Both the position numbers and the translations under genes were made by a program. From Drosophila persimilis (Eukaryota > Arthropoda > Insecta > Diptera > Drosophilidae): 64,000 bases of DNA. The DNA lies in the NCBI RefSeq assembly GCF_003286085.1, contig NW_020825317.1, forward strand, positions 4,092,001 through 4,156,000. Direction: 5' to 3'. Below the pieces are notes generated by a model that was not told the DNA's origin, did no database searches, and saw nothing but the letters and a program-made list of their open reading frames with translations. This document shows positions 11,401-23,327 of the stretch, piece after piece (position 1 is the stretch's first letter; each line of letters starts with the position of its first letter).

Positions 11401-13370
11401 CAAAGCAACAGCTTTGTCCGCGGCTTTATCAGGAAAGTACTCAAAAGTACTTAGTACTCCAACACAAATACATATGTACTTCCTTTTATTGTAGGTATTC
11501 AGAGACGATTCCCATCTTTAATCACTCCTCTCATAGTAGTGGCCATCTATTTGCCTTCTCCCCAACCATCGCAATGCTGGGTGCTAGCCCCTTAAATAAT
11601 TTATATACCGCATGCCGCATGCCGCATGCCGCATGCCGCATGCTACATGTGCAAAAAGGCCAACGAAAGTGGCATGAATGAATATGCATGATAATCAAGT
11701 GGCGACGTTGCGGTCCACTCTCAGCTTCCCGTCCCCCCTCTCGCTGCACCCCACCTACTCTCCACCCACACACACTCCGTGTCACTGCTCTCTGCCCATT
11801 CTCGCACAAGCCATCACGCCGGCAGAATGCAAAGCATAGCAAGCTTTGCAGGGAAAATAGCTCGCACTGTTCTCCGGGTGCGTCTGTGTGCGTGCTAGTG
11901 TGCACGAGTGTGTGCGTGTGTTTGGTTCTGCCTTTGTTTAGTTCGTTAGTCACACTCGCACAACAGAATAACCAACAAGAGTGGAAATTCTAGCCGTTAA
12001 AAGCGATGCCGGCGATACCCTTACCCCGAGGGCCACACGAACGAACCCCAAGACGGAGAGAATATCTACAGATAGAGCCGTAGATTATTCTCCGACCTCG
12101 GTGCATGCAACTGAAAGAAACGGGTTCAAGAAAGAAAGGCTTTGCCGGATTTGTATTCTTTGCCGTTCTCATTGCAAACATCTAACCAAAAGCGGCATAC
12201 CCTCTCTGCCTTCCATTTGTGTGTTTTGTGACATTTGCATACGATCTGAATGCCTTGAACCCTATATCTAAAGCTGACTAGGCCAAAAACCCCTCTTTTC
12301 AGACATGTCCCCTGACCCATTCCAATAAAACTTGCACTTGCCTTGCAGCTGAAAATTGGTAACAAAAATTCAAAGTCCAAACTTTGGACCAAAACTTCGG
12401 GGCTAAAAGAAAATGGCAAACACAATTGAACTTGGCTTGGAATTCGCAAACAATAGGTCAAAAGCGAAAGTTTCTGGCCACAAACTTGGCCACTTGGCGG
12501 CGCTGTCCGAGTGCAATCAGAAAGTTGGCATTTAAGGATGGGAAATGAGCCAAGAATGGGCCCCAAAAGGATGCCGTAATGGAAAGAGAAACTGCAGCGA
12601 AGGAGATGGATTGATGGAACCTCATATAGCCTCACAGCTTCCCAATAAATATTTCTGTTCTCTGCAGCATTCTTTGCCTGCTGAAAAAGAGTTCTTTGCC
12701 TCAAATGAATAGTTGCTTTTTCGCTACATTAAAACTTGAATAAAGTCTGTGCCACAAATACGACAGATACACCCATCATGCCGCACCATGTGGCGGCACT
12801 TAGGGATATGGCATGCCAATGTTGCACCTCGAGATTCGACGAGAGATAAGTCGGTTTGATTATTCCTGAAGCAATTTTCACAGCTTCTTTTACGGCCCTT
12901 TTTGGCTCTTTGGCCGGGATCGAGTCCTTCTGGGCGATAAGGTTTGCAGCTGGATGGTGGGCCACCTGCTCGAGTTTTTGTACAATAGAGCGTGGACAGC
13001 TCGACAACCAGACAAGGACATCATGTCTAAAAAGATATACACGATAATAACAAAACAAAATTTATGTTTGGAAGAGTACAAAAGTCAGAGATATCGAAAT
13101 CTGATGTAAGGCTTACCGGCTACCCTTTTTTCCTTTCAAGCAAAAGCCCCCCACATAGAGCAAACAACTTACTGATGTTTGGGCCGAATTAAATTATATT
13201 TTAAGGCAAAATCTCCATCAAATATTTAAAAATTGAGATCGGTTTCAGAGTATACAAAAATATTAAAAAAAAAAAAAAGGAAAAATGGGATGCATTCAAG
13301 TGCACAGTCTCTTCGTGTTCTGGTTGTGTGGATGACTAGGATACTAATGGTACTTCCCGCAAAGAGGAAG
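8407..13370. other. 5-kb intergenic stretch
   Basis: I see no supportable gene. Present are a (GGGATA)n run at about 9067-9088, five 7-bp CCGCATG units at 11608-11642, a small ATACCCT/AGGGTAT hairpin near 10956-10975, and poly(A) at 13265-13280. The longest frames (for example 12126-12704 minus) have no codon bias and many Cys/Phe/Leu residues typical of chance ORFs in fly intergenic DNA. Enhancers could be present but cannot be identified by eye. Confidence 0.55.
11608..11642. repeat. Five tandem CCGCATG units with overlapping GCATGC palindromes
   Basis: Perfect 7-bp repeat, five copies, creating a series of GCATGC palindromes. It sits in non-coding DNA. Confidence 0.95.
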
Positions 13371-14021
13371 TTAAAGAAGTTCCACAATCGCCGTTAGGGC
13401 CTCGGAATACTTTACACACATACATGAAATAAAGGAAATAATCAAGGAATAAAATAGATAAACAACAATATTAACGAATATAAAAACATGGAAATGGAGG
13501 ATGGAAATTGGAGATTGGAAATGAAGGATGAAGGATGGATTGAAGGCTGGCTGGAGGATTGGTGGATCAACGAAGATCGGAATGGGATCGGAGGAACTCA
13601 CGAGTTTCTTTTCTGCCCCCACGCGTGCGATTTGATGAATACGCTCGATGGGCGTCTTCTTCTGCGGATTGCTGATCATCGTATTAGCGCCATTGGGCTT
13701 CGTTTCCGTGTTCTTATCCTTCTCGTCCTGCTCGCGTATGGCCTTTATCAATGGGCACTCGGGTGGGGCCACATCCTCGAGAATCACCTTGCATCGTGGC
13801 TTCGGTTCTTCAGGCAGGGGTATGGGGTACTTGAGCCTCCAATCAGAGTCATGCATGGCGCAATCCAGCCCCTTCAGCGGCTCGGAGCACAAATCGCTGT
13901 TCGGATCATCGGGGCCAAATACACGATCGACCGGTCTGAATTCCTCCCCGTCCGGATCCAGGCCGAAGAACCATGCGGCACGCTGTGGCCCTTTGTTTGT
14001 GTGATCCACAGTGTTGGCCAT
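13371..14021 (-). CDS. Small unrecognised protein (152 aa, two exons)
   Basis: Minus-strand exon 1 14021-13602 and exon 2 13409-13371. The donor is CTC|GTGAGT and the acceptor is GTGTAAAG. The spliced product is 152 aa, starting MANTVDHTNKGPQRAAWFFG. An alternative in-frame ATG lies at 14039-14037, but 14021 has the better Kozak context (A at -3, G at +4). The body is acidic and Pro-rich (residues about 20-80) with a Lys/Asn-rich linker and a C-terminal helix ending in VELL and TAA. The 192-bp intron is a multiple of three and has no in-frame stop, so an unspliced message would encode a protein with a hydrophobic, Phe/Ile-rich insert. No domain is recognised. Third positions in exon 1 are C/G-biased, which supports coding. 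The opposite-strand 211-aa frame (13488-14123) is a shadow. Confidence 0.68.
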   Translation of the reverse strand: MANTVDHTNKGPQRAAWFFGLDPDGEEFRPVDRVFGPDDPNSDLCSEPLKGLDCAMHDSDWRLKYPIPLPEEPKPRCKVILEDVAPPECPLIKAIREQDEKDKNTETKPNGANTMISNPQKKTPIERIHQIARVGAEKKLVSSSDPIPIFVDPPILQPAFNPSFILHFQSPISILHFHVFIFVNIVVYLFYSLIISFISCMCVKYSEALTAIVELL

Positions 14022-15141
14022 ATTTGTGCGTTTTTCCATGTGTATGCGTTTGTATATGAAAGTGTTAGGGGGTGCGAAATGTGCGGAGGAAATGTGGGGG
14101 CAAAACGTGCAAACGCTAAATGAAAATAAAACAACATAAAACGAAAATATGTAATTTAAATTAATAATGCAAAAAATGAAACGAAACATCCCTGGGAGCA
14201 GGACACAAATTTGCAATTGGTCGGCGGCGTCCACAGATGACAAATGAACAATGGAAATATGGTACACTTGCTCCCTGCAAGACACTTTCTACCACGCAAT
14301 CGAAACTTAAAGCGTTACAAAGCAACAGAGAACACTACGAAGCATTTGATCCGATCAATGCATCTTCTTTGGGGAAACGGAAATGGAATCAAGCACGAGG
14401 CTGATACCCATGAATATGGACTAAAGCTAATGGTAGTGTGTTGTGATAGCAATACAAGTATAGGAACTGGTGGCCAACCTCCTTGCCGAACGGTCATGCC
14501 CATGTCCGAGGGTAACATTGCAGGCCCTCCGCTACCCAAATATGCAAATGCACACACGCGTGTGCTCCGCAGTTTAGATGTTTGTCTTTTGGATGTTATT
14601 TTGCAAAGTATGTCCCATAGAAGGTGCAGGCCCCAGAGCTGCCATACTGTCGATTCAATACACCTTCTGCCTTTCCGTGATGTTGCTGGGGCTCCTTTTA
14701 CCAGTGCTGCTGTTCTGCTGTTGCTGCCTTTATGGTAGCTCCCACGGTTGTTCCATTCTTTCTTTATGCTCCGTTTTTGTTGCTTTTACTTTTGCTACTG
14801 CTTTTACTGTTGCTCTTCTCCATTGCTTGTTCTCTGATTGTGCTCTGCTAGTGCTTTTGAGTCCCAGTTCCTATTTTGAAGCCAGAACAGGACAAAGCGC
14901 TCCGCTTGAGCCTTTTATTCTGCGCCTAGTTTCCCGCCACGTCGACACTTAAGCCAACGCAAGGTGTACCTAATATAAGGTGAGGAGCCAACAATATACC
15001 ATGACTTCAATCTCTGTTTGCATTGGGGCACTCCAGCACTCCCAGTGCTCCCTCTCGTCATTGCTGCTCCTTCAAATTTACATTCTCTGCGTTCGCTTCA
15101 TCTATTTTACGTATTCATCGGGAACATTTACATGCGTTTTA

Positions 15142-15144
<3 letters not shown>

Positions 15145-15173
<29 letters not shown>
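15145..15173. repeat. (TC)n microsatellite
   Basis: Uninterrupted TC dinucleotides for about 28 bp. Confidence 0.95.
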
Positions 15174-15175
<2 letters not shown>

Positions 15176-18100
15176 TCTCCACTCCTCTCCACGCTATTTG
15201 CGTCTCTCTCTATCGTTTTGCCCACCCTTAACCCCTGTTTCGTTACATATTCAAAGGTTTTTGCCGCCTCCTTCTGCCTTCCGGCACAGATGCCCTGTGG
15301 AACACATTTTTGCCAAGTGGATTTGTTGCGTTTCCTTTTGGGTTTTTGGGGGCTTTCGAGTGTCCCACTGTGTGCCTGTGTGTGTGTAAGAGCATATGTG
15401 TGTTGGTGTCTGTGCGAGGGGCTTATTTTAATATCAACATATTTATGATGTGTTTGAACACAAAGAAAGTCAGTGGGTGAAATGGTCCTTGAGATTCAAG
15501 GGATGGAAATATTGTTAAATTTATGTAGACGATACCCTTATACACTTATGACCCACATTCCATTGAAAAACCAAACATTTCTGGCAAGTTCTTAATGGAA
15601 CCTCTCCTCTAGCCTGGCTGTTCCACATTGGATGCCCTCGAAACACTCCATGACCCATTTTCCAAACGAAAATCAACATTTGTGGCGAGTTTTAAAGAAA
15701 TCGTTCGCCAGGCAACCCAGTTACTGGGAGCAACTGTGCACTCTAAGCTCCTCCAAATCATTTTCCATTGCCCTCTGCTGCTCTGCTACTCCTGAGATGT
15801 CAAATAGCCATTCCTGGCATTCCTTATGCATGCAAATCTCAAAATCCCCAAGTGCAGTCAGTTTTCGTTGTCTTTTTAGCCTTATGCTCCCCTGATAAAT
15901 TATATACAAGAAATTTCCATTTCTCCCCCTAAAAAGATGGCTGACAGCCTCTGACTTTTGACTTCCGACTTCTGACTTGACTGAGTCTCTGACTGACTGA
16001 GTGACTGACTGAGTGATGAGTGTGGCTCGAATGGAACCTCTCCAACCCGCAAACTCAGGGGGCAAAGCGGCAGACCAATTAATTTTCCTGCCTCAAAATT
16101 AACAGCAAGCCGAAGATGAGATTTTTGATGGGCAAACATTGGCGTTGGATTGATCGATCCTTTTTCAGGATGGGCCCGACTTTTGGCTTTTTATGGCCAC
16201 ACATGTAAGCATCCCATTATCGATATCATTTATCTATCGATTAAAAGGTCAATGTGCAAATTTCCTTTGAGCTTAAAACTTATGGATAATCACAGACTAG
16301 TTGATTTTGTAGCTAAACATTATACAGGTGCGATTTCTTTATAATGAGTTAGCTTTTCGGTGTCATCTTTATGCGACTTATTATGATTGAACAATTTTGC
16401 CAAGCGATAACAGATCGCTTGTTACCAGAACGGATCCTTTGGCTTTTTTGAAGCTTTTTTAAAACCAAAGAACTCTTTAGCGGAGCGACTAATGGGTAGT
16501 AAATCTCATGACACTAATTATTGATATTGGCCTTGCTCCTCTTCCGTGCCTTGTGTCCATGTCTATGTCCATGTCCACATCTCCGATGGGGCTCTTGGGG
16601 GTAACCACTCGGATTACACTTTGCCGAAAATATGCTAGAAATGTTCTTTCCTTTCTCCGGTTGCTACTTGCTCGTTTCGGGCCCTGCCTCACTGCTTTCT
16701 ACTGTTGCTGATGCTGTTGCTGGCGCTGGTGCTTTTCTCTCTGCATTTTCTTTGTCGCCGACGGTTATTGTTGCCAGTTTTCCCCAACAATGCGGCATCA
16801 GCAGCCCCCTAAAGGACAACATGAAACATGCTAGAGACCTTGTGGGGGTGGCATTGGGATGGGACATGAATACGGACAGGCGAGGCCAGCGTCGAGCAAT
16901 GTCCCCCATCGCCATCGCCCCGCACCCTGCTGTCATTGTAGTGCAGGCTGCAGTCTTTTGCTTTTCCCTCTCTTGCTCGGAAGCAGAAGCAGCAGCAGCT
17001 TACCTGGACCGGGACAGGAAATGGCCAACAGCTTATTGCATAACCCACAAGCAATGCCAATGCGTCCAGGCCGGGATTAGAGCTCGCCTATCGCCCTCAT
17101 TCAATCTGCCTCTTTGAGTGCAGGAAATATGTTAAGCAGACTTCATGGCGCGAATGCTTCGAGACTCAATCAGTTGATGGCAGGCACGTCCTGTCTCTGT
17201 GGCCTCTTTGGCCTCTTTGGCGGCTCTTGAAAGTTCTCCAATGGAATGGGAAACTTTTTGCCTTTCGCACCAAAAGATTTTCGCAACTGAAAATTCTTCA
17301 ACTTTGCTGACTTCCAAAGTCATTCGAGTAAAATATTTCGACATATCTCTGTGCATGCCTTTGCTTGACACCCACACACACACCCGCACACACACACACA
17401 CATAGAAAGAAAGGGGAAGGAGGAGGACACAGGACACAGGACATATGCACACGCACACGCATCTGGGGCGACAAGTTGCAACTTGATCCAATTCATTAAA
17501 TGAAAATTATATTTTATGATTTAAATTGCATTTTCCTGGAGCCCTGTCTGCAAAGGCAAAGCAAAGGCAAAAGCATCCTGTGCATTGATATGGCATGTAT
17601 CGCATCGCATCGCATCGCATTGCATCATGTGTGTGCATCGTCACTGGAGTCTGAAACGGGGCCAGGCCTTCTCCACCTGCTGCTCCTTCGCCTCCTTCGC
17701 CAAAGGCAATGAATCATTGCCTACCCAAGCCTGGTGAGGATTTCTCTTCAGTGCACTCGTGTGGATGCTGGCGGAAGGTATAGGAAATCTGCTCTTAATC
17801 AAGATAATCGCAGTATATGTGATAGAAGAAACCTTTTGCTGAAGCAAAAACATGCTATGGCCTCTACAGTTTGAAAGTTATGGCAAGCTCATCGGGATCG
17901 GATAACTTTCACACTTCAAATATGAGCCATCTCCTATTTTAGGATGAGGCCAACACCTCCTATCGTTTGTAACGTTCTTAATTGTTTTTAAGATACTGTA
18001 CTGCTGAACTGCTATGCTGCTCTTCTTTCACCATCTGTATACCTCAATAATTAAACGGTAATTCTGTTTCTTGTTGGAGCCTCACAAAGTCAGCGCGTAC

Positions 18101-18253
18101 GCTGCCGGAAAAAAGGAAAAAGGGAAATCTTTAGGAAGGCAAGGCAAAAGCACCCAAACAAAAAATAAAAGGTTGCCTAAAAAGAGTTTTTTGGTTTTTG
18201 GGTTGTGCCTGGGAAATGGCAGCCGAAAAACAATTTCAACTTGTTAAGCTTTT

Positions 18254-18255
<2 letters not shown>

Positions 18256-18288
<33 letters not shown>
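18256..18288. repeat. (GT)n microsatellite
   Basis: Uninterrupted GT dinucleotides for about 32 bp. Confidence 0.95.
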
Positions 18289-18293
<5 letters not shown>

Positions 18294-20163
18294 AAGGGGA
18301 TGAATGTGAATTGAGAGCTGAAGATGAAGCGCCGGGGGAAACCAAAAGAAAAATGAAAATGTAAACTTTCTCATAGCCAGCTCCTCCTGCTTTCTACCAT
18401 TTCTGTCTACTATCTATGCTCCAGTGATCATTTTATTGCGAAGATAATCATTTGTCATATTTTTGCAGCACCTCCGCTCCCACTTTTGTACGCTTGATTT
18501 ATGCTTTGTGCTCTTTCATTTTACGCACCGCGCTTTTTGTTTAATTGCTTTTGGCTAGCAAAACTATTTCCGGTTCCGGTTTTTGGCTTCCGTTGACATT
18601 TTCTGTGCTGCGTCATCCTTCCTCGCTCCATTTCTCTAATTGCTTCCGCTAGCAATTGCATTGGTCTCTCAGACCCAATCTAATCGCTTAACTTCTGCTT
18701 CAACATTGTTCCAATCTCCAAATTATATAAGCCTTGACAAATGTGTCTCTCTCTTTAGCTCTCTTTCCTTCTCTCTCTCTCTCTCTTCCCCTCTTCCCCT
18801 CCCTCCTCCCATCCCACCATCAGAATAGCTCTTGGAGTGGCAGTCCCCAAAAAGCATGCTACACGTTTTGACAGACTGACAGCTGAGGCCATCAGCAACG
18901 TGGACATGGAGGGGGCCTGTCTCTCTCTCTCTCTCGTAAAAATGGCCCCCAATTAGGTATGAAAGCGTGACAAGTATCCCAATCACGATCACGACTGAGG
19001 GGATATCAGAGCCTTGTCTGCATGGAGGGACTTCAAAGTTAACTACATTTCTTTTTTTAAGCAATTTCGGTAAGTATTGAAGTGATGAAAGTATTTTGGA
19101 AATCATTATTTAAGGGATTCTACCATTCTACTTAATTGGAAACTATTGTTGAGTTTTTCGCTAAACGTTGTCTCAGGGGATAGTCAGGATATCTCATTGA
19201 CATCTCGTTCCATCGTTGATTTTAAAGCATTCGCAACTAAGACTCGCGACTGCTCGTGTCGCCACTCAAGCCTCACGCCCATCTCTGGACACACGGGCAC
19301 GGCAATGGCTTGGGTCAGCGCAAAGTCAGTCGGGACTTGGCCTGCAATTAACGCAACAAGATTTGATCCCTGCCCCGAACGCCTCATGCCGCCTGCTTCA
19401 TCTTGGCCACTTTCTCGGGCCGCTTTCTTGATTGTATTTGGTGTAATTTTTAATTAGCTGCTTTGCTTTCGTTCCAGACCCGAAGCGACCCTCCCCTCTT
19501 CTGCCATGGTCCACTTTTGGCCGGGCTAATTGCCTTTTTCGCCCACTCCGGATCAGGGGACCACGACATGTGGCCCGTAGTGGTTTGGATCAAGCGACGT
19601 GGGACCCTCGTCCATTCCCTAGCAGACATTTTTTAATTTAATAAAACTCTCCTCACAGTAATTAGCCTCAGTGCGAATTAAATGGAATGGCAGTCAATAT
19701 TTCATATGCTGCGCCCCAGGCAAAATGGCTTTTTCTCTTTCTCACTCTCTCTCTCTCTCTTTGTGCGGCATGTCGATACATTTCCGTATTTACATTTCCG
19801 AACTTTTTTGGACAGTCTGCCATTCGTTTTGAGAAATTGCCACTGACATTCGAGCTTGATTAAATTTGAATAAATGAATATGCAAGCGAGAATGAGAGCT
19901 TGCTGGAAGCTCGGGCTCGCTACGGCCCTCGCTACCCAAGGGATTTATGAGAAGATGTGGGAAATACATATGTGAAAGGGAGCAGAATAATACATAAAAA
20001 AACAGTTAGTTACATGGCAGCTTAAAGTTGAAAAAAGCCGATAGTTGGAAGTTTGATAATAACACCGAATTTCACACCCAAAATAGGTTAGTATTTGGTC
20101 GAAGTAGTTTATAAAGCAGTTTATAAAGTTCTGCCTTGATCTCTTAACGTATCAATAAAATAG

Positions 20164-20364
20164 TTGCAGAAAACAACTGATAAACAGTTGACTTTAGAAT
20201 CGAGAAAACTTGCAGCAAGATCACACACCATTCGTGACGCCACTACTATTACTGCTGCAACTCAGCTAAAGAAACTTCTTCACAACCGCGTTCCGATACT
20301 GTTTTCTCGCTCACACCGACGCTGCGGCAGTACGACGTTTCGCCAATACATATGTATGTTCTAG
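20164..20364 (+). pseudogene. Possible Tc1-like transposase helix-turn-helix fragment
   Basis: A 66-codon frame without an ATG start (first codon TTG). Its middle (residues about 10-60: basic start, a helix around RDATTITAATQLKKLL, then an Arg-rich stretch resembling the RTVRRCL-type recognition helix) reminds me of the N-terminal paired-like HTH of Tc1-family transposases. No DDE catalytic part or terminal repeat is seen nearby. It would be an old, isolated fragment if real. The resemblance is weak. Confidence 0.25.
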
Positions 20365-20941
20365 AAAACTGCAGGGCATTCAAATATCATCAATACACAT
20401 ACACAAATAATAATTATAAATGGATAAATATATTAAACAAGCAGAGGGATCCATAGATCTACCGATCGGGAATAGATATTACATGTACAGACGCATAGGA
20501 TCAGATTTACTAGCCAGAAATAATTTGGGCGCCTTTTTCGAAGAGCAGCCACACACACACACACAGACACACACGCACCACCAACAAATACAAACATTCC
20601 CGGACAGCACCAGAGAGCGGCATTTCAGCCAAAACAAGCCCAGAAAGAGGCCTGACGGAGCCGCAACGGCGGAACGGGTAAACAAACGGACGAGCGGAGA
20701 ATTCAATAAGAGAACAGCGGCGATTTCGGCACATCGCTTCTACATACTATCTGCCATTCTTTTGGCACTCCTTTGGTACAGGTCTTAGTTTCCCAAAACA
20801 TAAGTGGCACACAGCAACTCACACAGGCCACACACGCACTTGAAAAAAATTGGCAATATTTTTGAATAAGGAGCTTACACGCAATTTTTGGCACGCACTC
20901 GATAAATCTCACTGCTCAGACGAGGACCAGACGCGGCAACA
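20365..20941. other. Upstream region with (CA)n, no clear gene
   Basis: Contains a (CA)n run near 20552-20575. A 122-codon frame at 20420-20788 runs through the CA repeat and shows no bias, so I do not call it. The 3' end may be promoter/5' UTR for the short ORF starting at 20942. Confidence 0.4.
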
Positions 20942-21196
20942 ATGGCGAGCGAACTAACTGTAAAAACAGGCACCAGCGTGACCGAAAAGGCTGTAAATAC
21001 CGTAAATACCCCACCGGAGGAGTACACAGAATCCGTAAAAATACGCGCAATCTTACTATCAGCAGACTTACCGTCGCTTAGATTACTTATAGACGTTGAT
21101 TATGGTGCCGATTTGACCAATATTTTATTAATTATACTACACTTTAGTAGATATATTTTATTTATTTCGCCAAAATTCTTCTCCTCCGACGGCTAA
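20942..21196 (+). CDS. Short ORF with good start context (84 aa), uncertain
   Basis: ATG at 20942 follows CAACA (a good Drosophila start context) and the frame runs 84 codons to TAA. The first half is Thr/Val/Glu-rich and polar; the second half is Leu/Ile/Phe-rich and might be one membrane segment, but AT-rich codons give that by chance. An alternative reading is that the minus strand carries a 5' exon here: a strong minus-strand donor (CGACG|GTAAGTCTG) ends at about 21074. The two readings are incompatible for part of the sequence. Treat as a candidate only. Confidence 0.25.
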   Translation: MASELTVKTGTSVTEKAVNTVNTPPEEYTESVKIRAILLSADLPSLRLLIDVDYGADLTNILLIILHFSRYILFISPKFFSSDG

Positions 21197-21420
21197 CCTC
21201 ACTCTTCGATTTAAAATGGCCGTGCCGTTAACGCTGCAAAAGCACTAGCGCGGTATATTCCATAAAATACCGGGCGCTGGTATTTGGTATTATATCCACG
21301 GCACTGAGTCTGCTGGTTGGAATCAGCTGTTGTGTTAGATTTCTTTCAAAAATATTAATATCCACATATTCTCTGTATGAATAATATATTATTTTCATAT
21401 AATATTTATCTCACAATAGC

Positions 21421-21900
21421 ATCGATATTAAAAATAAGTAGCTTTCATTAGAAAGCTAGAAATTAATTCTAGAAATTATTATTTTTAAATAATAGCATGT
21501 TACCGCCGAAGCCCTTCCACTTATCGCACAAAAATATCGATATTTTTTTACAACTGTCCCTGTCCAGCAAAAATTGTAATTAAAATTCGCGGGCTTATTA
21601 TATGAAACTATGACTACATGAAACAATAGAAAAAAAACTGGCGAATCGCGAGAGATAAGCCGCAAACGATATTTCGTTATATATATATTTATTCGAGGCA
21701 TTCCCGCATACCCAGAAGAAAACTTGCGAGCTGACCCATAAACTGATGGATGAGTATAATGAATAAAACATCTTCGATGATCTGCCGAATTGATTTGACG
21801 AATTCAATAAAGTAGTTAGTATATTCGCCAGTCCACAGACAAATTATAAACAATGATATTATCACTAACCATACCGTATACCGAAAATATATATCGATAT
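21421..21900. promoter_or_regulatory. DRE-like sites flanking an AT-rich interval
   Basis: ATCGAT core sites occur at 21421-21426, 21535-21542 (TATCGATA, a full DRE) and 21893-21898. A motif-6-like GTATACCGAAAAT (reverse orientation) lies just before the last one. DREF sites mark housekeeping-type fly promoters. The nearest downstream coding frame is the orphan at 21981. Confidence 0.45.
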
Positions 21901-21980
21901 TTTGGCATATCAATATTTAATATCACTAAATGGAACATTTGTAAACAAATATGTATAAATACAAATTTTAATTATTATAC

Positions 21981-22361
21981 ATGATCCGCAAACATTGTTG
22001 TAGGCGTTTCGGGAGACTATTGTTGTTGGACGACCTGTCAGAGAACGAGGTGAACCACTTGGCCGACGAATCGGCTTCCAGCGCCCACAAACGGGAGAGC
22101 ACCTGCATCTGCTTCGTGGGCAAGCGTGACTTCAAGTCCTTCATTCGCGGGGCAATTCCATACAATAGCTCCCCACTTCCTGTCCTCAAGCCCTCACTTT
22201 CTCTGCAGTACATCGCCTCTAGGAGCGGCCAGTTTGTGGATATTGACATCCACCAGTGGACCGTGGGCCAGCCCTGCCGCCTCGTCTCCTTCTTACAGAC
22301 GTACATTGTGGCCAGAAAGATTCACTCAAAAATATTTTATGTGAACACGAGGACCCCCTGA
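21981..22361 (+). CDS. Orphan 126-aa protein, codon-biased single exon
   Basis: ATG at 21981, TGA at 22359-22361. From about residue 18 onward almost every third position is C or G, in sharp contrast with the AT-rich DNA on both sides, so the plus frame is very likely (or was) coding. The opposite 112-aa frame (22306-21968) lacks such bias. The sequence has a Cys-rich start (RKHCCRRF), a charged middle and a C-terminal half with LQYIASRSGQFVDIDIHQW and LVSFLQTYIVARKIHSK. I see no signal peptide or known domain. DRE-like sites lie 80-450 bp upstream. It could be an active small gene or a recently duplicated exon of a gene elsewhere. The abrupt base-composition edges allow the second reading. 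Confidence 0.6.
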   Translation: MIRKHCCRRFGRLLLLDDLSENEVNHLADESASSAHKRESTCICFVGKRDFKSFIRGAIPYNSSPLPVLKPSLSLQYIASRSGQFVDIDIHQWTVGQPCRLVSFLQTYIVARKIHSKIFYVNTRTP

Positions 22362-23327
22362 TTATAAAGTTTTGTTAATTATTTTGTAAGAATACAAGTT
22401 TTTATTACAAGACGCATTTGAGGGTGCAATAATAAGTAAAGCTTGTTGGTCTTGTACTCACTGTATGTTTAAGAGACTTATCATATCATCGACAGTTTTA
22501 TGTTCTGGTTTCTCTTGAGAGATATATAACCCCTCTAATTGCTAAGGTTTGTTTAGCTTTTCTGTAAAAATACGATAATGATTCAGATGAAGAAACGTTT
22601 TGACCTGTGATTGTGATTTTCACAGTGGTATCTTTATAATATCGTAAGGATTGAAGAAATTGTACACCGTTCTCTCAGAGAGCCTATATTTTTGGGATGC
22701 AGCTGGGATCGGCTACTGAGACGCAAAAATCATAAATTCCAGAGCACATTTACGGGCAATTGCAGATAGCTCTTTGGTTACTTTTATATCCGCAAGAAAT
22801 GCTTATATCTGCACCATTATCTTCCCAGGAAAATAAATCTTTAAACATATCTATTCCATTAGTTGCTGGAATTCGTATTATTGTTGTTGCTTCCAGCAAA
22901 TTTTGAGATCTCCTTTCTGCTCCATTGCACAGAATTTACAGAATCTAGACATTATGTTGCAATCCAAAACACACGCAGATCTGTGTGTACTTGGAAGATG
23001 TCTTCTTTACTTATACATTACTGACCTCAGGGACATATCAATCCCAAATGCAAACCAACCGATCGATCCCACATGCCCCAAAAGACGGAGTCAGAGACAG
23101 GAAGCACAGCTACTTTCACGGTGAACAGACATTAAACAACTACAAATATATATTCTAGGTGCGATTGACACAAATAAAAAAAAAATAGCTAGCTTTCCCT
23201 AATATAGATGATGTCGATTATAAATTAGGCTATGGTTACTATTCGATCTATGGCTAACTTATGCGCTAAACTGATGATAGAGGAGCAGGTGCATGAGTTC
23301 TCTGTGGCGGATAGGAGTACCCTTGGA
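22362..23327. other. Intergenic/3' flank of CDC45L
   Basis: AT-rich; no supportable gene. It includes the probable 3' UTR of CDC45L (just below 23328). I see no canonical AATAAA for the minus strand close to the stop codon. Confidence 0.5.

Larger units (their letters stand above)
14040..20163. other. 6-kb intergenic stretch with microsatellites
   Basis: No gene is supportable. It holds (TC)n at 15145-15173, (CA)n near 17371-17402, (CGCAT)4 at 17601-17620, (GT)n at 18256-18288 and short (TC)n tracts near 18770-18785, 18920-18934 and 19745-19760. Composition alternates between pyrimidine-rich and neutral. It could be regulatory DNA or part of a long intron of a gene whose exons I cannot see. 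Confidence 0.55.

Noticed and set aside
10974..11444. 156-codon minus-strand ORF and overlapping plus-strand 172-codon ORF (11163-11681)
   Set aside because: Both strands are open by chance; neither shows C/G third-position bias or a domain.
12126..12704. 192-codon minus-strand ORF
   Set aside because: No codon bias, Cys/Phe/Leu-rich composition typical of chance frames, no splice or start context, and no resemblance to known proteins.
13488..14123. 211-codon plus-strand ORF
   Set aside because: Shadow of the codon-biased minus-strand gene at 13371-14021.
20420..20788. 122-codon plus ORF
   Set aside because: Runs through a CA repeat; no bias, no domain.
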